A stretch of DNA of 64,000 nt from Gammaproteobacteria bacterium (GCA_002747055.1 PDSQ01000025.1:120522-184521), one strand, 5' to 3'; shown: positions 29,114 through 38,856, counted from the stretch's first letter. The notes: generated by a model from the letters alone, not told the origin. Translations and numbers: made by a program.

Positions 29114-29268
29114 CAACATTCAACGACAAACCGATTATTGTTGATTAGTATGCAAAGAGTTAGGTGGGAAAGCCCTTGCTTAGGGGCGTCCCGATGCGGC
29201 TCGCCAAAGCGGTATCTATTTTGGTGGGTCGCGCCTTTTGGCAATCAGACACAGAGGTGACAACCGCA
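29114..29268 (+). other. G-rich leader, possible structured RNA
   Basis: About 155 bases lie between the predicted start site and the GTG of the small membrane protein. The part from 29163 to 29245 is rich in complementary G and C runs: GGG-AAAG-CCC, CCC-TTGCTTA-GGGG and GGGGCG-TCCC could form alternative hairpins, and GGTGGG occurs twice (29163 and 29223). This contrasts with the AT-rich DNA on its left. It does not match riboswitch consensus sequences I know. It could be a new regulatory leader, a small RNA, or coding sequence if an upstream GTG (29164) is used. Confidence 0.35.
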
Positions 29269-29412
29269 GTGAACACAAGCAGGCAAACCGCAAATAACCA
29301 TGTATCAGGCGATGTATCCTGTGAAGGGAACGATCTTCATCATCCATTCACGGTTCTTGCTTTGTTTCTGGCCTTTTTGGTTCTCATCTCACTGCTGGAA
29401 TATGCTGACTAA
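29269..29412 (+). CDS. 47-residue single-pass membrane protein, GTG start
   Basis: An unrecognised small protein. The N-terminal half is polar (MNTSRQTANNHVSGDV). The C-terminal half is one membrane helix, FTVLALFLAFLVLISLLEYAD, ending three residues after the helix. AGAGGTGA at 29253-29260 stands 8 bases before the GTG, one of the best ribosome sites in this region. The same frame is open from a GTG at 29164, which would give 82 residues, but the extra part is G-rich and lacks a ribosome site. The gene sits between a sigma-54-like promoter and a strong terminator, so it forms its own transcription unit. Function unknown. Confidence 0.5.
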   Translation: MNTSRQTANNHVSGDVSCEGNDLHHPFTVLALFLAFLVLISLLEYAD

Positions 29413-29448
29413 CTACTACCTCCCTATTTGCAGTTGTTAGCATTTTTA

Positions 29449-29493
29449 CCGCAGTCAGGCATGCCTCGCTCTGACTGCGGCTTTTTCTCTTTT
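29449..29493 (+). terminator. Strong rho-independent terminator
   Basis: CCGCAGTCAG (29449-29458) pairs perfectly with CTGACTGCGG (29471-29480) around a 12-base loop, followed by CTTTTTCTCTTTT. The T-run is on the plus strand only, so it serves the small membrane-protein unit and not the carboxylase gene on the other strand. Confidence 0.9.
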
Positions 29494-29582
29494 CACGCCG
29501 CATTGTGCCAACGACTTTCGCGAGCGAACATCCGGTCTCAGTGTCTACTCGTCTATTGTTAACAACCACTCTGTCAAAACGT

Positions 29583-32500
29583 CTAAGCGACAGGCTTCAC
29601 GACAAACAACAAATCACCCTTGTTTATCTGCTGCCCATCGACTCCTTTTACATGGGTAATACCGTATTTATTGTCTGAACAATAGAGTTCATTTTCTGTC
29701 TGATTAAAACTCGCCAATGTCAGTGGTTGAAACATTTTCATTACTTCAAGCAGGCACAGTGTTTGGTCAGTGGTAATGATATCACCCTCATCGACAAATT
29801 TTGGCTTGCCGGGTGACGGGCTTCGGTACAAAATGCAATTGAATGGAGCAATCACTTTTAGCTCATCCGAACCTTCCACTTTGATATCGGCCTCCCAATC
29901 CACTTTTTGTGCCGGAGCGGTTCTATCACCCAGATACCGAATGAGTTTTTTTTCAGCCCGGATTGCCAGCTGGGGTAAATAGGAAGTGTCGTAATCACCA
30001 TCGAGAAAGACTTTATCCCGTAAAATATATGAGACAAGCGCGATATTGGTACTGATACCAGTCACTTTGACTGACGCCAAATAATCACTCATTTTATTGA
30101 TCGCATCCTGCCGATTTTCGCCATAAGCGATAATTTGAGCCACCAGGTTATCGTAGTAAGGCGGGACAGGTTTGTCGCTTGCGATCGAAACAATACCAGA
30201 AATACCTTCTTTTTCAGGAAAGTCACAGAGTTCGACTTGCCCGGGCGTCGGCTCCACAATCACCTCGGACTTATGCACAGTGACCCGTTCCGCATTGATT
30301 CGCACCTCCAGGGCGTAGCCTTTTTCCTCGAAAGCAAGAGCTTCAATCGACTCTCCAGCGGCAATTTTCAATTGTTGGGCCACGATATTGATTCCACTTA
30401 CCAACTCGGTCACCGGGTGTTCGACCTGAAGACGGGTATTCATCTCCATAAAATACAAATCGTTTCGATCCAGATCAAAAATAAACTCGACCGTGCCAGC
30501 CCCGACATAGTGGCAGGCGTTTGCCAGACTGACAGCGCATTCTCGTGCTTGCACATCTTTATCAGGAGGCAATAAAGCCGACCCGGACTCTTCAACAATT
30601 TTCTGCTTATTTCGCTGAACGCTGCAGTCCCGAATACCCAGTGCAAAACAATGCCCAAATCGGTCTCTAAGTAACTGTACTTCAATATGGCGGAAACGAG
30701 TGACAAACCGCTCAAGATAAATATCATCCTGGCCAAAGCTGCTTCGTGCCTCCGCCTTGATGGTCAAAAACTTGGCAACCAGAGAGCCTTCATCTTCAAC
30801 GACGACAATCCCCTTGCCACCACCGCCGTGTGCCGCTTTCAGAATAACAGGAAAGCCGATTTCCTTAGCGACCTGCAATGCATGATGCTCATCATCGAGC
30901 ACACCGTGGCTGCCGGGGACAACAGGCACCCCCAAACTCATAGCCGTTTTAATAGCTTGTGATTTATCGCCCATCATTGCCATACTTTTCGGGCTCGGGC
31001 CAATAAAGTTCACCCCTTGCAACAGGCACTGCCTGGCGAAGGATGGGGTTTCCGACAAAAAGCCAATCCCGGGATGAAGGGCTTGTACATCCTGCAATTT
31101 TGCGATACGAAGTACACTATCACCATTTAGATAGCTTTCATCGGACGTGTAGCCACCAAGACAAATCAACTCATCGGATTCTCTCAGTTTATCTGCTGCC
31201 ACCGAGTCCATATCAGGATCGGATTGCACCAATATCACTTTCAAGCCCGCTTTCTGCACCTGATCGACCAGCTTCACGGCGGTACAGCCCCTGGCATGGA
31301 TCAGCACTTTATCAAACGGCTCGAAAATCTGTTCCACCTCATCGAGGGGTTGTTCATCCGACAGATCGTCTAACGGGCTGCTGCCACTCAACCAATGGTC
31401 GATCACCTCGTTGACTCCCCGCGCAGCAAGAATAATCTCACTGTCAATGGCAGCTAACTTAGCGTCCAGATCAGGAATAAAAGGATGCCGAACCAACCCC
31501 TGCATACTGCCTTCCCGTTTAACCAGGTAGTTAGACAACGTTGAGGTCACGGGCAAAAAGTCAGGCACGACAATACGGCCGGCAAAGGGCATGTTGGTGC
31601 CGGAGAAATACCAGGTCTGCACCAGTGGGTGGGTCACCAGGCTGGCTTGCGCGCCACCAGTACAGTCACCATAACCAAAAAACAAAATAGGTTGCCCCAC
31701 CTCCGTAACAAACCGGTTTATTTGCTCATTGACCACTGCCATTGAAAACAACGAAGCGGCTCCCTCTTTCGTTTGCATTCCTCCTGAACACAAAAAACCA
31801 ACAACAGGCAAATGATGAGTCGCACAATGAGTCAGTAAACGGCAGAATCGCTCGGCGCTGGACATATCAAATGCCCCAGCCTGAAACGCATGATTCGAGA
31901 CAACAACGCCGACTTCCTGCACAGGTAAATGACTCGCTTTTTCCGAAGAATCGTCAGCCTTGTTTGCGACACCCGACTTCAAAGGCTTTCCAGGGAAATA
32001 CTTGGCCACCCCGGTAACCACCCCGGAAGCGCTAGATCCCGATTTGGCCTGTTTCGCTATGGCAAGATCAAACCCAGGGAAAGCACAAGGGTTGGACGTG
32101 GTCAGCTCCGCATCAAACTCAATAAAATCCTGGAAGAAATGTTCGATTAAATCAATGGGCCGGAGTTTTCTGGTCGGCTTGACATCATTCAATACGGCCT
32201 GAATACGAAGATCCTTCTCAGCTTCGACCAGACGGTTCCAGAAATCTTTACGCCGACCGATCGATACCGGAGTAAACTGGCCACCGAAGTGTTTGCCTTC
32301 TTGTATGGAGGTAAAATAATCAGGGAACAGCCGATCGAAAAAATAGCTTACGACAACAAACAGCACCTCAGACATACGGGGGTGCTGGGTTCGCTTCCAC
32401 TGTTCAGCCGACCGCATATAACGACTCAGATTTCCGGTTTGCTTAACCTGATTCAGCCAGCTCAGAAATTCATGGCGACTCCCGTCCGAAATAGCGGCAA

Positions 32501-34208
32501 AGCCCAGCAGCGACTCGATCAACCTGGCAGACAATCGCTGATTTTCAGCCAATTCAGTCACGATATCGGTCATATGATCCAAAACCACATCATATAAACC
32601 ATCGAGAAGAATCAGGTGCTGCAAACAGGCAATGTTAAACTCAGAAAAGATTTTATCACGGACCACATCCAGCAGAGTTAAACGTTCTTCGACAAACTGA
32701 TCTGCCGAGTACTCAGACGTGTCGCCACGAAGATAGTCCACCAGACTATGCAAATGATGGACGGCGTCGCTCTGCCAGCGATTATAGAGATAGAAGCACA
32801 CTTCAAAACACAGCTCGCGATAGGCATCTTCGTATTCGTCTTCGGGATCTCCCAGAAACAGCGCAGCCACATAGCTCCGCTTCTCTCCACGATGCTCCTG
32901 TGTCTCCTGAAAACGCTTCCAGGCTTTGTGCAAGATATCTTCATAAACAATCCGTTCCTTGGTTTTTAGCCAGCCAGCAAAACGTTCGGTCAGGATCGTT
33001 TCTATCACCTCGTCATCATCGTTGTCCTCTGGTTGAATCGACGAACCTTCAGGCACTTTTTGCGTCGACACTTGCCCGACTGTCGACGTTTTCAGTCTGC
33101 CTCGCAAAACAATAGAACGCTGGAGCTTTAGACCATAGTCAATAACCGAAGGGTAGTTGTCCGCTGGATAACGATGCAACACCTGTTCCTGGACACTGCC
33201 ACGACAAAAGCCGAGACTACCCTCCAGATAGGCAGGCCCGGCATTGTCGATTTCGATAACGGATTGCCGTGCGGTAGCGACAGTCCATGCAACGGCCTCC
33301 AGTATCGCCTGCGTCAGGTTTTCTATGGACACCGAGCCATTTTCCGGAGAGTAATCCACCACTGCATCGATGATACCATCTCTGCATAGCTCAGCGGCAG
33401 ACACCCCTACCTTTTGGGCACACGCAAACCACGAGAGACGCTGCTTGCGGGCGATTGCGGCAAGCCCCTTGGGCTGAATCGTGTTGAACAATGCATCTTT
33501 GACCGACAGCAATACGTTTCCGGTTGCCAACGGAATCGCCCCACCCGAGTACCCCATGCCCAGCACCACACCGACGACAGGTACGGTCACATCCGCAATC
33601 ACCGCAATAAGTCGCGATATCGAATGAGCCTGATTTTCGGAGTTAGCCTTATCACCGGCGTCTGCACCTGGCGTATCCATCAGAGTGATAATCGGGCGGC
33701 CAAGACATTCCATTTCACGCACCCACTCAGCAGCGATAGTGTGGTGCTCAGCGCCCCAGACACCGTTATCTACCTTGCGGCTTTGCCCGATAAAGGCGAC
33801 TGTTTTCATTCCGTCCTGGCCACGCATCTCACCTTGAGCCAGATACAATGCGCCATGTTTGCGCTCATCAAACACCTTCTCACACAAGTGCTTGATAACT
33901 CGGGGGGCGGGCCAGCGATCAGGGCTTTCAACCGGACTGATCACGATATCCCGGTACTGATCACTGGTCAGACTTTTGAGCTGATGCACTTTGGCATCGA
34001 TGTGCTCCGTTTTCCAAAAGCACCGACTCTGACTGCCAAACCGAAAGCCAGTTCCATCTGCGTAACAACTTGGACCCAACGAGTTTTTCAGGGAACCCCG
34101 CAGTCGCTTGGACGCGCAAGACCTGTTCGGAAGATCCAGAACTATCCTTTCCAATTCCGCAAATAAGCTTTTAGAGGCCAACCTCTTGTTTTTGTAAATT
34201 TTCTGCAT
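29583..34208 (-). CDS. Single-chain biotin-dependent acyl-CoA carboxylase (CT-BC-BCCP)
   Basis: A 1541-residue biotin enzyme with all carboxylase activities in one chain. Order: AccA-like carboxyltransferase domain (about 90-310, with LMDTPGADAGDKAN, GMGYSGGAIPLA and NTIQPKGLAAI); a helical linker of about 350 residues; AccD-like carboxyltransferase domain (about 765-930, with GFLCSGGMQTKEGAASL and GTNMPFAGRIVVPDF); biotin carboxylase (about 965-1400, with AAHGGGGKGIVVV and EMNTRLQVEHPVTE); and a C-terminal biotinyl domain with LLEVMKMFQP, biotin Lys near 1490. This is CT-alpha, CT-beta, BC, BCCP, the reverse of eukaryotic ACC. No AccD zinc finger is seen. Substrate unknown, probably an acyl-CoA. 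A ribosome site before the first ATG is weak. Confidence 0.9.
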   Translation of the reverse strand: MQKIYKNKRLASKSLFAELERIVLDLPNRSCASKRLRGSLKNSLGPSCYADGTGFRFGSQSRCFWKTEHIDAKVHQLKSLTSDQYRDIVISPVESPDRWPAPRVIKHLCEKVFDERKHGALYLAQGEMRGQDGMKTVAFIGQSRKVDNGVWGAEHHTIAAEWVREMECLGRPIITLMDTPGADAGDKANSENQAHSISRLIAVIADVTVPVVGVVLGMGYSGGAIPLATGNVLLSVKDALFNTIQPKGLAAIARKQRLSWFACAQKVGVSAAELCRDGIIDAVVDYSPENGSVSIENLTQAILEAVAWTVATARQSVIEIDNAGPAYLEGSLGFCRGSVQEQVLHRYPADNYPSVIDYGLKLQRSIVLRGRLKTSTVGQVSTQKVPEGSSIQPEDNDDDEVIETILTERFAGWLKTKERIVYEDILHKAWKRFQETQEHRGEKRSYVAALFLGDPEDEYEDAYRELCFEVCFYLYNRWQSDAVHHLHSLVDYLRGDTSEYSADQFVEERLTLLDVVRDKIFSEFNIACLQHLILLDGLYDVVLDHMTDIVTELAENQRLSARLIESLLGFAAISDGSRHEFLSWLNQVKQTGNLSRYMRSAEQWKRTQHPRMSEVLFVVVSYFFDRLFPDYFTSIQEGKHFGGQFTPVSIGRRKDFWNRLVEAEKDLRIQAVLNDVKPTRKLRPIDLIEHFFQDFIEFDAELTTSNPCAFPGFDLAIAKQAKSGSSASGVVTGVAKYFPGKPLKSGVANKADDSSEKASHLPVQEVGVVVSNHAFQAGAFDMSSAERFCRLLTHCATHHLPVVGFLCSGGMQTKEGAASLFSMAVVNEQINRFVTEVGQPILFFGYGDCTGGAQASLVTHPLVQTWYFSGTNMPFAGRIVVPDFLPVTSTLSNYLVKREGSMQGLVRHPFIPDLDAKLAAIDSEIILAARGVNEVIDHWLSGSSPLDDLSDEQPLDEVEQIFEPFDKVLIHARGCTAVKLVDQVQKAGLKVILVQSDPDMDSVAADKLRESDELICLGGYTSDESYLNGDSVLRIAKLQDVQALHPGIGFLSETPSFARQCLLQGVNFIGPSPKSMAMMGDKSQAIKTAMSLGVPVVPGSHGVLDDEHHALQVAKEIGFPVILKAAHGGGGKGIVVVEDEGSLVAKFLTIKAEARSSFGQDDIYLERFVTRFRHIEVQLLRDRFGHCFALGIRDCSVQRNKQKIVEESGSALLPPDKDVQARECAVSLANACHYVGAGTVEFIFDLDRNDLYFMEMNTRLQVEHPVTELVSGINIVAQQLKIAAGESIEALAFEEKGYALEVRINAERVTVHKSEVIVEPTPGQVELCDFPEKEGISGIVSIASDKPVPPYYDNLVAQIIAYGENRQDAINKMSDYLASVKVTGISTNIALVSYILRDKVFLDGDYDTSYLPQLAIRAEKKLIRYLGDRTAPAQKVDWEADIKVEGSDELKVIAPFNCILYRSPSPGKPKFVDEGDIITTDQTLCLLEVMKMFQPLTLASFNQTENELYCSDNKYGITHVKGVDGQQINKGDLLFVVKPVA

Positions 34209-34440
34209 AGAATTTTACTTGATAACCTAGAGCGTTGAATAACAATATGTTACCCATTACCATGCCCATAAAAACAATAAAAACAAAAACCAGCAACGTG
34301 ATTATAACCAGACATCAAAAAGCTGAGAGTTTTCAACTAGCGGGTAATATAACACGGCTATATGCTTATTCAGCACAAAAATATTTCCATTTCATGAATA
34401 GCGAAAAGCATTCGTCTTTGAATAAGGAGAATCACCGGCA

Positions 34441-35610
34441 ATGTCGCCGAACGACCTGCAACAACCATGGCTGGATGAGTTTGAAAACATAAGGAGCTTC
34501 AACGACGACGAAGTGAAGCGGCAAGTTGCGCTATTGGTTGACTCGGATCAGTTTAATCTGCAAATGATGCAGCTTTTTTCTGACGTATCTCCAGACCACA
34601 ATGAAACAGCGGCTCAGGTAATTGAAGAACTCAGAGAGTCACTGAAACAAGCTGACACGATTGAACAATTTCAACAAATCGAGCTGCACTTCCTGTCCAG
34701 CGCCTTGTCTGGCATGTTAAGACAACTGACTGTCCAGGGTTTGAACGACCTGCTCCAACAACAAAACCATCTGTTTATTTCCAATCATCGAGACATAGTG
34801 CTTGACCCTCTGGTACTCAACTGGACACTACTTAAGACCGGGCTTCCAACCTGCCATTGCGCTATCGGAGACAACCTGCTAGCTGAAGAATCAGGCAAGC
34901 GTCTGGCCCGGTTGAACAAATGCTTTGCGGTGATGCGCTCTATTCGATCACCCAGGGCAATGGTCGCGGCGATGAAAGTCCAATCCGCCTACATTCGCCA
35001 TCTTCAGTTCAACAAAACCGAGTCCGTGTGGCTTGCTCAGCGAGAAGGCCGGTCAAAAAACAATACAGATAAGACCAACCCCGCCCTTCTAAAGATGCTT
35101 GCATTAGCCAAGCCGAAGGCCGTCTCGTTCGCGGACTATATGCGTCAACTCAACATTGTACCGGTAAGCTTGAGTTACGAATGGGACCCTTGCGACATCC
35201 AAAAAGCCGAACAGGTTTGTGCAGAACAACGTGGCCGCTATATAAAATCGAGCGACGAGGATTTACAAGCGGTAAAAACCGGAGTCACCGGAGACAAAGG
35301 CCAAATACACTGCGAATTCAACACGCAATTCAACCGTCAGATAGACGAAGAGATGGATCACCTGGAAATAGCCAATCGCTTAGACCAATGCATTCATCAG
35401 GGCTACAAGCTGTTTCCCGTCAATGTTGCCGCATGCGAGCTGATTGGCAAGCCACTGCCGGCAACGCTAGGCCACGGCTTTGGCAACGCGCAAATTACTC
35501 GCGCAAAAGCCGAGTTGGAGGCGCGGATCAACAACCAGCCTGACGTGATACAAACCCAGGTTAAAACCAGTTACGCGCAACCGGCATTGAACTTCGCCGG
35601 ATTGGACTGA
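34441..35610 (+). CDS. Glycerophospholipid acyltransferase-like protein (PlsB/PlsC superfamily)
   Basis: 389-residue acyltransferase. The catalytic NHxxxxD block is ISNHRDIVLDPLVLN around residue 115, and a second conserved block is WLAQREGRSKNNTDKTNPALLKM near 200, corresponding to the EGTRS-type motif. NIVPVSLSYEWDPCDI may be the P-V-x-I block. There is no signal peptide or obvious membrane helix, so it would be peripheral at the inner membrane. AAGGAG at 34424-34429 lies 11 bases before the ATG. It is divergent from the giant carboxylase gene, which suggests a shared role in lipid metabolism. Substrate preference is unknown. Confidence 0.88.
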   Translation: MSPNDLQQPWLDEFENIRSFNDDEVKRQVALLVDSDQFNLQMMQLFSDVSPDHNETAAQVIEELRESLKQADTIEQFQQIELHFLSSALSGMLRQLTVQGLNDLLQQQNHLFISNHRDIVLDPLVLNWTLLKTGLPTCHCAIGDNLLAEESGKRLARLNKCFAVMRSIRSPRAMVAAMKVQSAYIRHLQFNKTESVWLAQREGRSKNNTDKTNPALLKMLALAKPKAVSFADYMRQLNIVPVSLSYEWDPCDIQKAEQVCAEQRGRYIKSSDEDLQAVKTGVTGDKGQIHCEFNTQFNRQIDEEMDHLEIANRLDQCIHQGYKLFPVNVAACELIGKPLPATLGHGFGNAQITRAKAELEARINNQPDVIQTQVKTSYAQPALNFAGLD

Positions 35611-35742
35611 ACCGGTGAGCAGCCGAGCAGGCACTCCTATGAACCCGTCAGCTAACCGAATAGTATACACTTTTAAATAAACGACAACTTACTGAAATAG
35701 CCAAAGGGATCAACCGTTGATAACGCCGAGTTGAGGCCGATT

Positions 35743-36360
35743 ATGAAAAAAATAGCCTGGATAACCCTATTTACCACTGTTCTCGTGTGGTCTGCCATCT
35801 CACCTGCAGACTACCTGACCTGGTTGCTAGAAGCCGCACCAGCGATCATCGGCTTTATCGTTCTGGCCATTACAGCAAAACGATTTCCACTCACACCGCT
35901 GAGCTACACGTTAATACTCGCACACTGCATTATTCTTATGGTAGGCGCACACTACACTTATGCCGAAGTACCGCTATTTGACCTGATCAGGGATTGGCTG
36001 GCCCAGGACAGAAATAACTACGACAAGCTGGGTCATTTCGTTCAGGGATTTGTTCCAGCGATCATCTGCCGAGAAATCCTGCTACGCAAACAAGTATTCA
36101 GATCACACGCCTGGCAAAACTTCTTTATTGTCTGTTTTTGCCTTGCCTTTAGCGCTTTTTACGAACTAATCGAATGGTGGGTTGCGCTTGCGGCGGGTAT
36201 ATCGGCGGAAGCCTTCCTCGGCACCCAGGGTGACCCATGGGATACGCAATCGGACATGGCACTCGCCTTGATCGGTGCGGTTTTGTCTTTAGTCACACTA
36301 ACCAACTATCACGATAAACAACTCGCCGCGCTGGCTTCGAAAAAGCCAATAGAGGCGTAA
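35743..36360 (+). CDS. DUF2238 (YjdF-family) membrane protein
   Basis: 205 residues with about six membrane segments, beginning IAWITLFTTVLVWSAI and WLLEAAPAIIGFIVLAITA. The family signature is present: RNNYDKLGHFVQGFVPAII around residue 105, AFSAFYELIEWWVALAAG around 140 and FLGTQGDPWDTQSDMALAL around 170, which supply the conserved D, H, E and D residues in or near the membrane. The in-frame TTG at 35731 is less likely than the ATG at 35743, which has GAGG 6 bases upstream. YjdF proteins have no settled function. It is convergent with the Lon-like protease gene. Confidence 0.88.
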   Translation: MKKIAWITLFTTVLVWSAISPADYLTWLLEAAPAIIGFIVLAITAKRFPLTPLSYTLILAHCIILMVGAHYTYAEVPLFDLIRDWLAQDRNNYDKLGHFVQGFVPAIICREILLRKQVFRSHAWQNFFIVCFCLAFSAFYELIEWWVALAAGISAEAFLGTQGDPWDTQSDMALALIGAVLSLVTLTNYHDKQLAALASKKPIEA

Positions 36361-36385
36361 AACGGTTATACCATGTCTGGCGCTA

Positions 36386-36430
36386 ACGCGAATGGCCGGC
36401 TGCTTTCAGCTCGTTACTCGCCGTTCGCGT
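36386..36430. terminator. Long-armed inverted repeat between convergent genes
   Basis: ACGCGAATGGC (36386-36396) pairs with GCCGTTCGCGT (36420-36430), 11 pairs with one G-T. It lies between the stop codons of the DUF2238 and Lon-like genes, so it probably acts as a two-way terminator. There is no T-run immediately after it. Confidence 0.5.
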
Positions 36431-36447
36431 CACAACTTGGCTCGCCG

Positions 36448-38856
36448 TTATCGCTGCCCGTTTTTTCCGTCTTTGTCATATTCCTTTATTTGCTGCATTC
36501 GGCGTTGAATTTTTCCATAAACAGAGTTTACCGGGTATGTATTCGGCCTCGCTCGCTTGACCGAAATCTTAGGTTTGCCAACCGGCATATCCAATAGCAA
36601 TGCCACCGCCTGCTCGACATGGGATACCGCGTACACGGCAAAATCGCCTTTTTTGCACGCCTCAAGAACCCCGGCTTTCAACATCAGGTTTTGTACGTTT
36701 GTGGAAGGAATAACCACTCCCTGGGCGCCAGTCAACCCCAGTGTTTTGCAAGTATCAAAAAAACCTTCAATTTTTTCATTCAGCCCACCCACAGGCTGAA
36801 CCTCTCCTTTTTGATTCATCGAACCCGTGATCGCCAGGTTTTGCAGAACCGGCACACCAGACAAGGTCGACACCAGGGCGCAATACTCGGCAAGCGTAGC
36901 ACTATCTCCGTCCACTTCACCATAAGACTGCTCAAATGTCATGCTCGCCGACACTAGCATGGGTTCAAATTGACCCAATAGACTGGCCAGGTAGGAAGAT
37001 AGAATCATCACACCTTTGGAATGAACCGTGCCGCCCAGTTTGACATCTCGCTCAATATCGACCACCTCGCCATCACCGTAGCGGCTTGTCGCAGTGACTC
37101 GACTCACCACCCCAAACTCACTTTCTCCTACCATATAAACCGACAATGCATTGACCTGACCAATTTCTCTGCCAGTCACGGCAAGTAATGTCGAACCATC
37201 CGCAACCGACTCATAGAAACGATCCCGCACTCGGCTGGCACGATAATCGGCACTCACTAACGCGCGCTCTATGTGTTCCTTGCGTATCAATTTACTCTTC
37301 TCTTGCCCTGCCCAGTAGTTCGACTCCCGCAGCAAGTTGGCAATATTCGCCGCATGCAATGAAAGCTTTTTCTGATTCTCAGCAACGCGGGAACTCTGCT
37401 CAACCAATCTCAGCACGGCTTTTTTATCGCAATGCAATAGCTGTTTCTCGTGGATCAGGCTGGAAATGAACCGGGCGTATTGATATTCGGTTTCCGCATT
37501 GCGCGACATTTCACTGTCAAAATCGGCCGCCACTTTGAACAGCTCCATAAATTCGGGGTCATACTGCTGCAACAATAGATACGTTTCCCGATCACCAAAC
37601 AAAATAATCTTGACATCGAGCGGAATCGGCTCCGGTTCCAGAGAAATGGTACCTGATAAGGTCAGCTCTCTCTCCAATGAGTTTATGCTGATTGCCTTGG
37701 ATCGCAACGCCCGCTTGATACCGTCCCAAACAAAAGGTTGCTCCAACACCTTGATCGCATCCATCAACAAATAACCACCATTGGCACGATGCAGACTACC
37801 GGCGCGAATCAGCGCATAGTCGGTAAATACCGTGCCCTTGAAAGTAATGTTTTCGACATAACCAAACAGATTGTGATAATTCGGATTATCCTCAACCACG
37901 ATAGGAGCGGAATCGTCCTCACGTTGAACCAACGCATTTACCTGATATCTGCGTGGCATTTTTTTGTTCAGCGACGCGCAGGCAATCGATGCCTGCTCTT
38001 CGGTGTCTTCGAGAAAAACGTCGACATTGGCGATAATGTCTTTCCTCATCGCGGAAAAGTACTCGACAACTTGAGACCAATCCCGATATTTTTCCTGCAA
38101 CACCTCAAGATGATGACCGATCACTGCCGTTGTCACTTCATCGTTCAACTCTTGCTGCTTGTCGGTGTATTCCTGCTCCCATGCGGCCAGCTTTCTAAGC
38201 GTCCCACGCAACTTTTTCTCAAGCTTGCCAATGACTTCCTCAAAACGGCGTCGCTGCTGCTCGGTCAACTCGGCAAAGGATTCTGCAGAATGCGGTTCCT
38301 TGCCATTCATTGCAACCAGGCGATAACCTCCGGGAGTGGTAATCGTCAAACTGACCTTTTTACGTTTTGCCGAGCTTGCCAATTGCGTCAGGGCAGCCTC
38401 CTGCTTCGTTGCCAATTCGTTTTTTAACTGTTCTGAACGCTCATAGTATGAGTCATTATCAAATGCCTGGGGAATCGCCTTAACCAATCTTGCCATAAGC
38501 GATTCGACATCGTTTTTCAGCTTTGGCCCAAGCCCGGCGGATAACTGAATTACTTTTGGAGTTCTGGTATCGGCAAAGTTATTGACGTAGCACCAGTCAT
38601 TTGAGCCACCGCCATCACCGGCATGCTTGTTGAGATAACGCAGCATCATGGTTCTTTTACCCAAACCGCTGCTGCCAACCGCATAAATGTTATAACCACT
38701 GCGGGGCATAGCCATCGCGAATCGAATCGCCTCCCGGGCTCTCGATTGGCCAATAATATCGTCCAGTGGCTCTAATTGCTTGGTTGAATGGAAGCGAAAC
38801 TGGCTGGCAGTACAGTGGTGGTAAAGTTGTTTAGTCGGCAGTGCTGAATACTTCAA
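36448..38856 (-). CDS. Lon-like ATP-dependent protease (AAA_32 / Lon C-terminal)
   Basis: 802-residue cytoplasmic ATP-dependent protease of the YcbZ/LonB-like group, not classical Lon. The N-terminal part contains the Walker A-like GSSGLGKRTMML near residue 60, then a long helical insertion (about 130-260). The AAA_32 core carries AGSLHRANGGYLLMDAIKVL around residue 355. The Lon peptidase domain (about 560-760) has the catalytic Ser in AITGSMNQKGEVQPVGGLNEKI near 685 and Lys in GLNEKIEGF-type context downstream (VGGLNEK). Start MKYSALPTKQL is the expected family N-terminus. Homologues are linked to protein quality control and stress; substrates are not known. Confidence 0.9.
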   Translation of the reverse strand: MKYSALPTKQLYHHCTASQFRFHSTKQLEPLDDIIGQSRAREAIRFAMAMPRSGYNIYAVGSSGLGKRTMMLRYLNKHAGDGGGSNDWCYVNNFADTRTPKVIQLSAGLGPKLKNDVESLMARLVKAIPQAFDNDSYYERSEQLKNELATKQEAALTQLASSAKRKKVSLTITTPGGYRLVAMNGKEPHSAESFAELTEQQRRRFEEVIGKLEKKLRGTLRKLAAWEQEYTDKQQELNDEVTTAVIGHHLEVLQEKYRDWSQVVEYFSAMRKDIIANVDVFLEDTEEQASIACASLNKKMPRRYQVNALVQREDDSAPIVVEDNPNYHNLFGYVENITFKGTVFTDYALIRAGSLHRANGGYLLMDAIKVLEQPFVWDGIKRALRSKAISINSLERELTLSGTISLEPEPIPLDVKIILFGDRETYLLLQQYDPEFMELFKVAADFDSEMSRNAETEYQYARFISSLIHEKQLLHCDKKAVLRLVEQSSRVAENQKKLSLHAANIANLLRESNYWAGQEKSKLIRKEHIERALVSADYRASRVRDRFYESVADGSTLLAVTGREIGQVNALSVYMVGESEFGVVSRVTATSRYGDGEVVDIERDVKLGGTVHSKGVMILSSYLASLLGQFEPMLVSASMTFEQSYGEVDGDSATLAEYCALVSTLSGVPVLQNLAITGSMNQKGEVQPVGGLNEKIEGFFDTCKTLGLTGAQGVVIPSTNVQNLMLKAGVLEACKKGDFAVYAVSHVEQAVALLLDMPVGKPKISVKRARPNTYPVNSVYGKIQRRMQQIKEYDKDGKNGQR

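Noticed and set aside
29114..29245. c-di-GMP-I, fluoride, Moco or guanidine riboswitch in the leader
   Set aside because: The segment lacks the conserved core sequences of these classes as I know them; only generic G/C hairpins are visible.
29164..29268. Upstream GTG start giving an 82-residue protein
   Set aside because: No ribosome site before it, and the added 35 residues come from the G-rich leader. The GTG at 29269 has a strong site.
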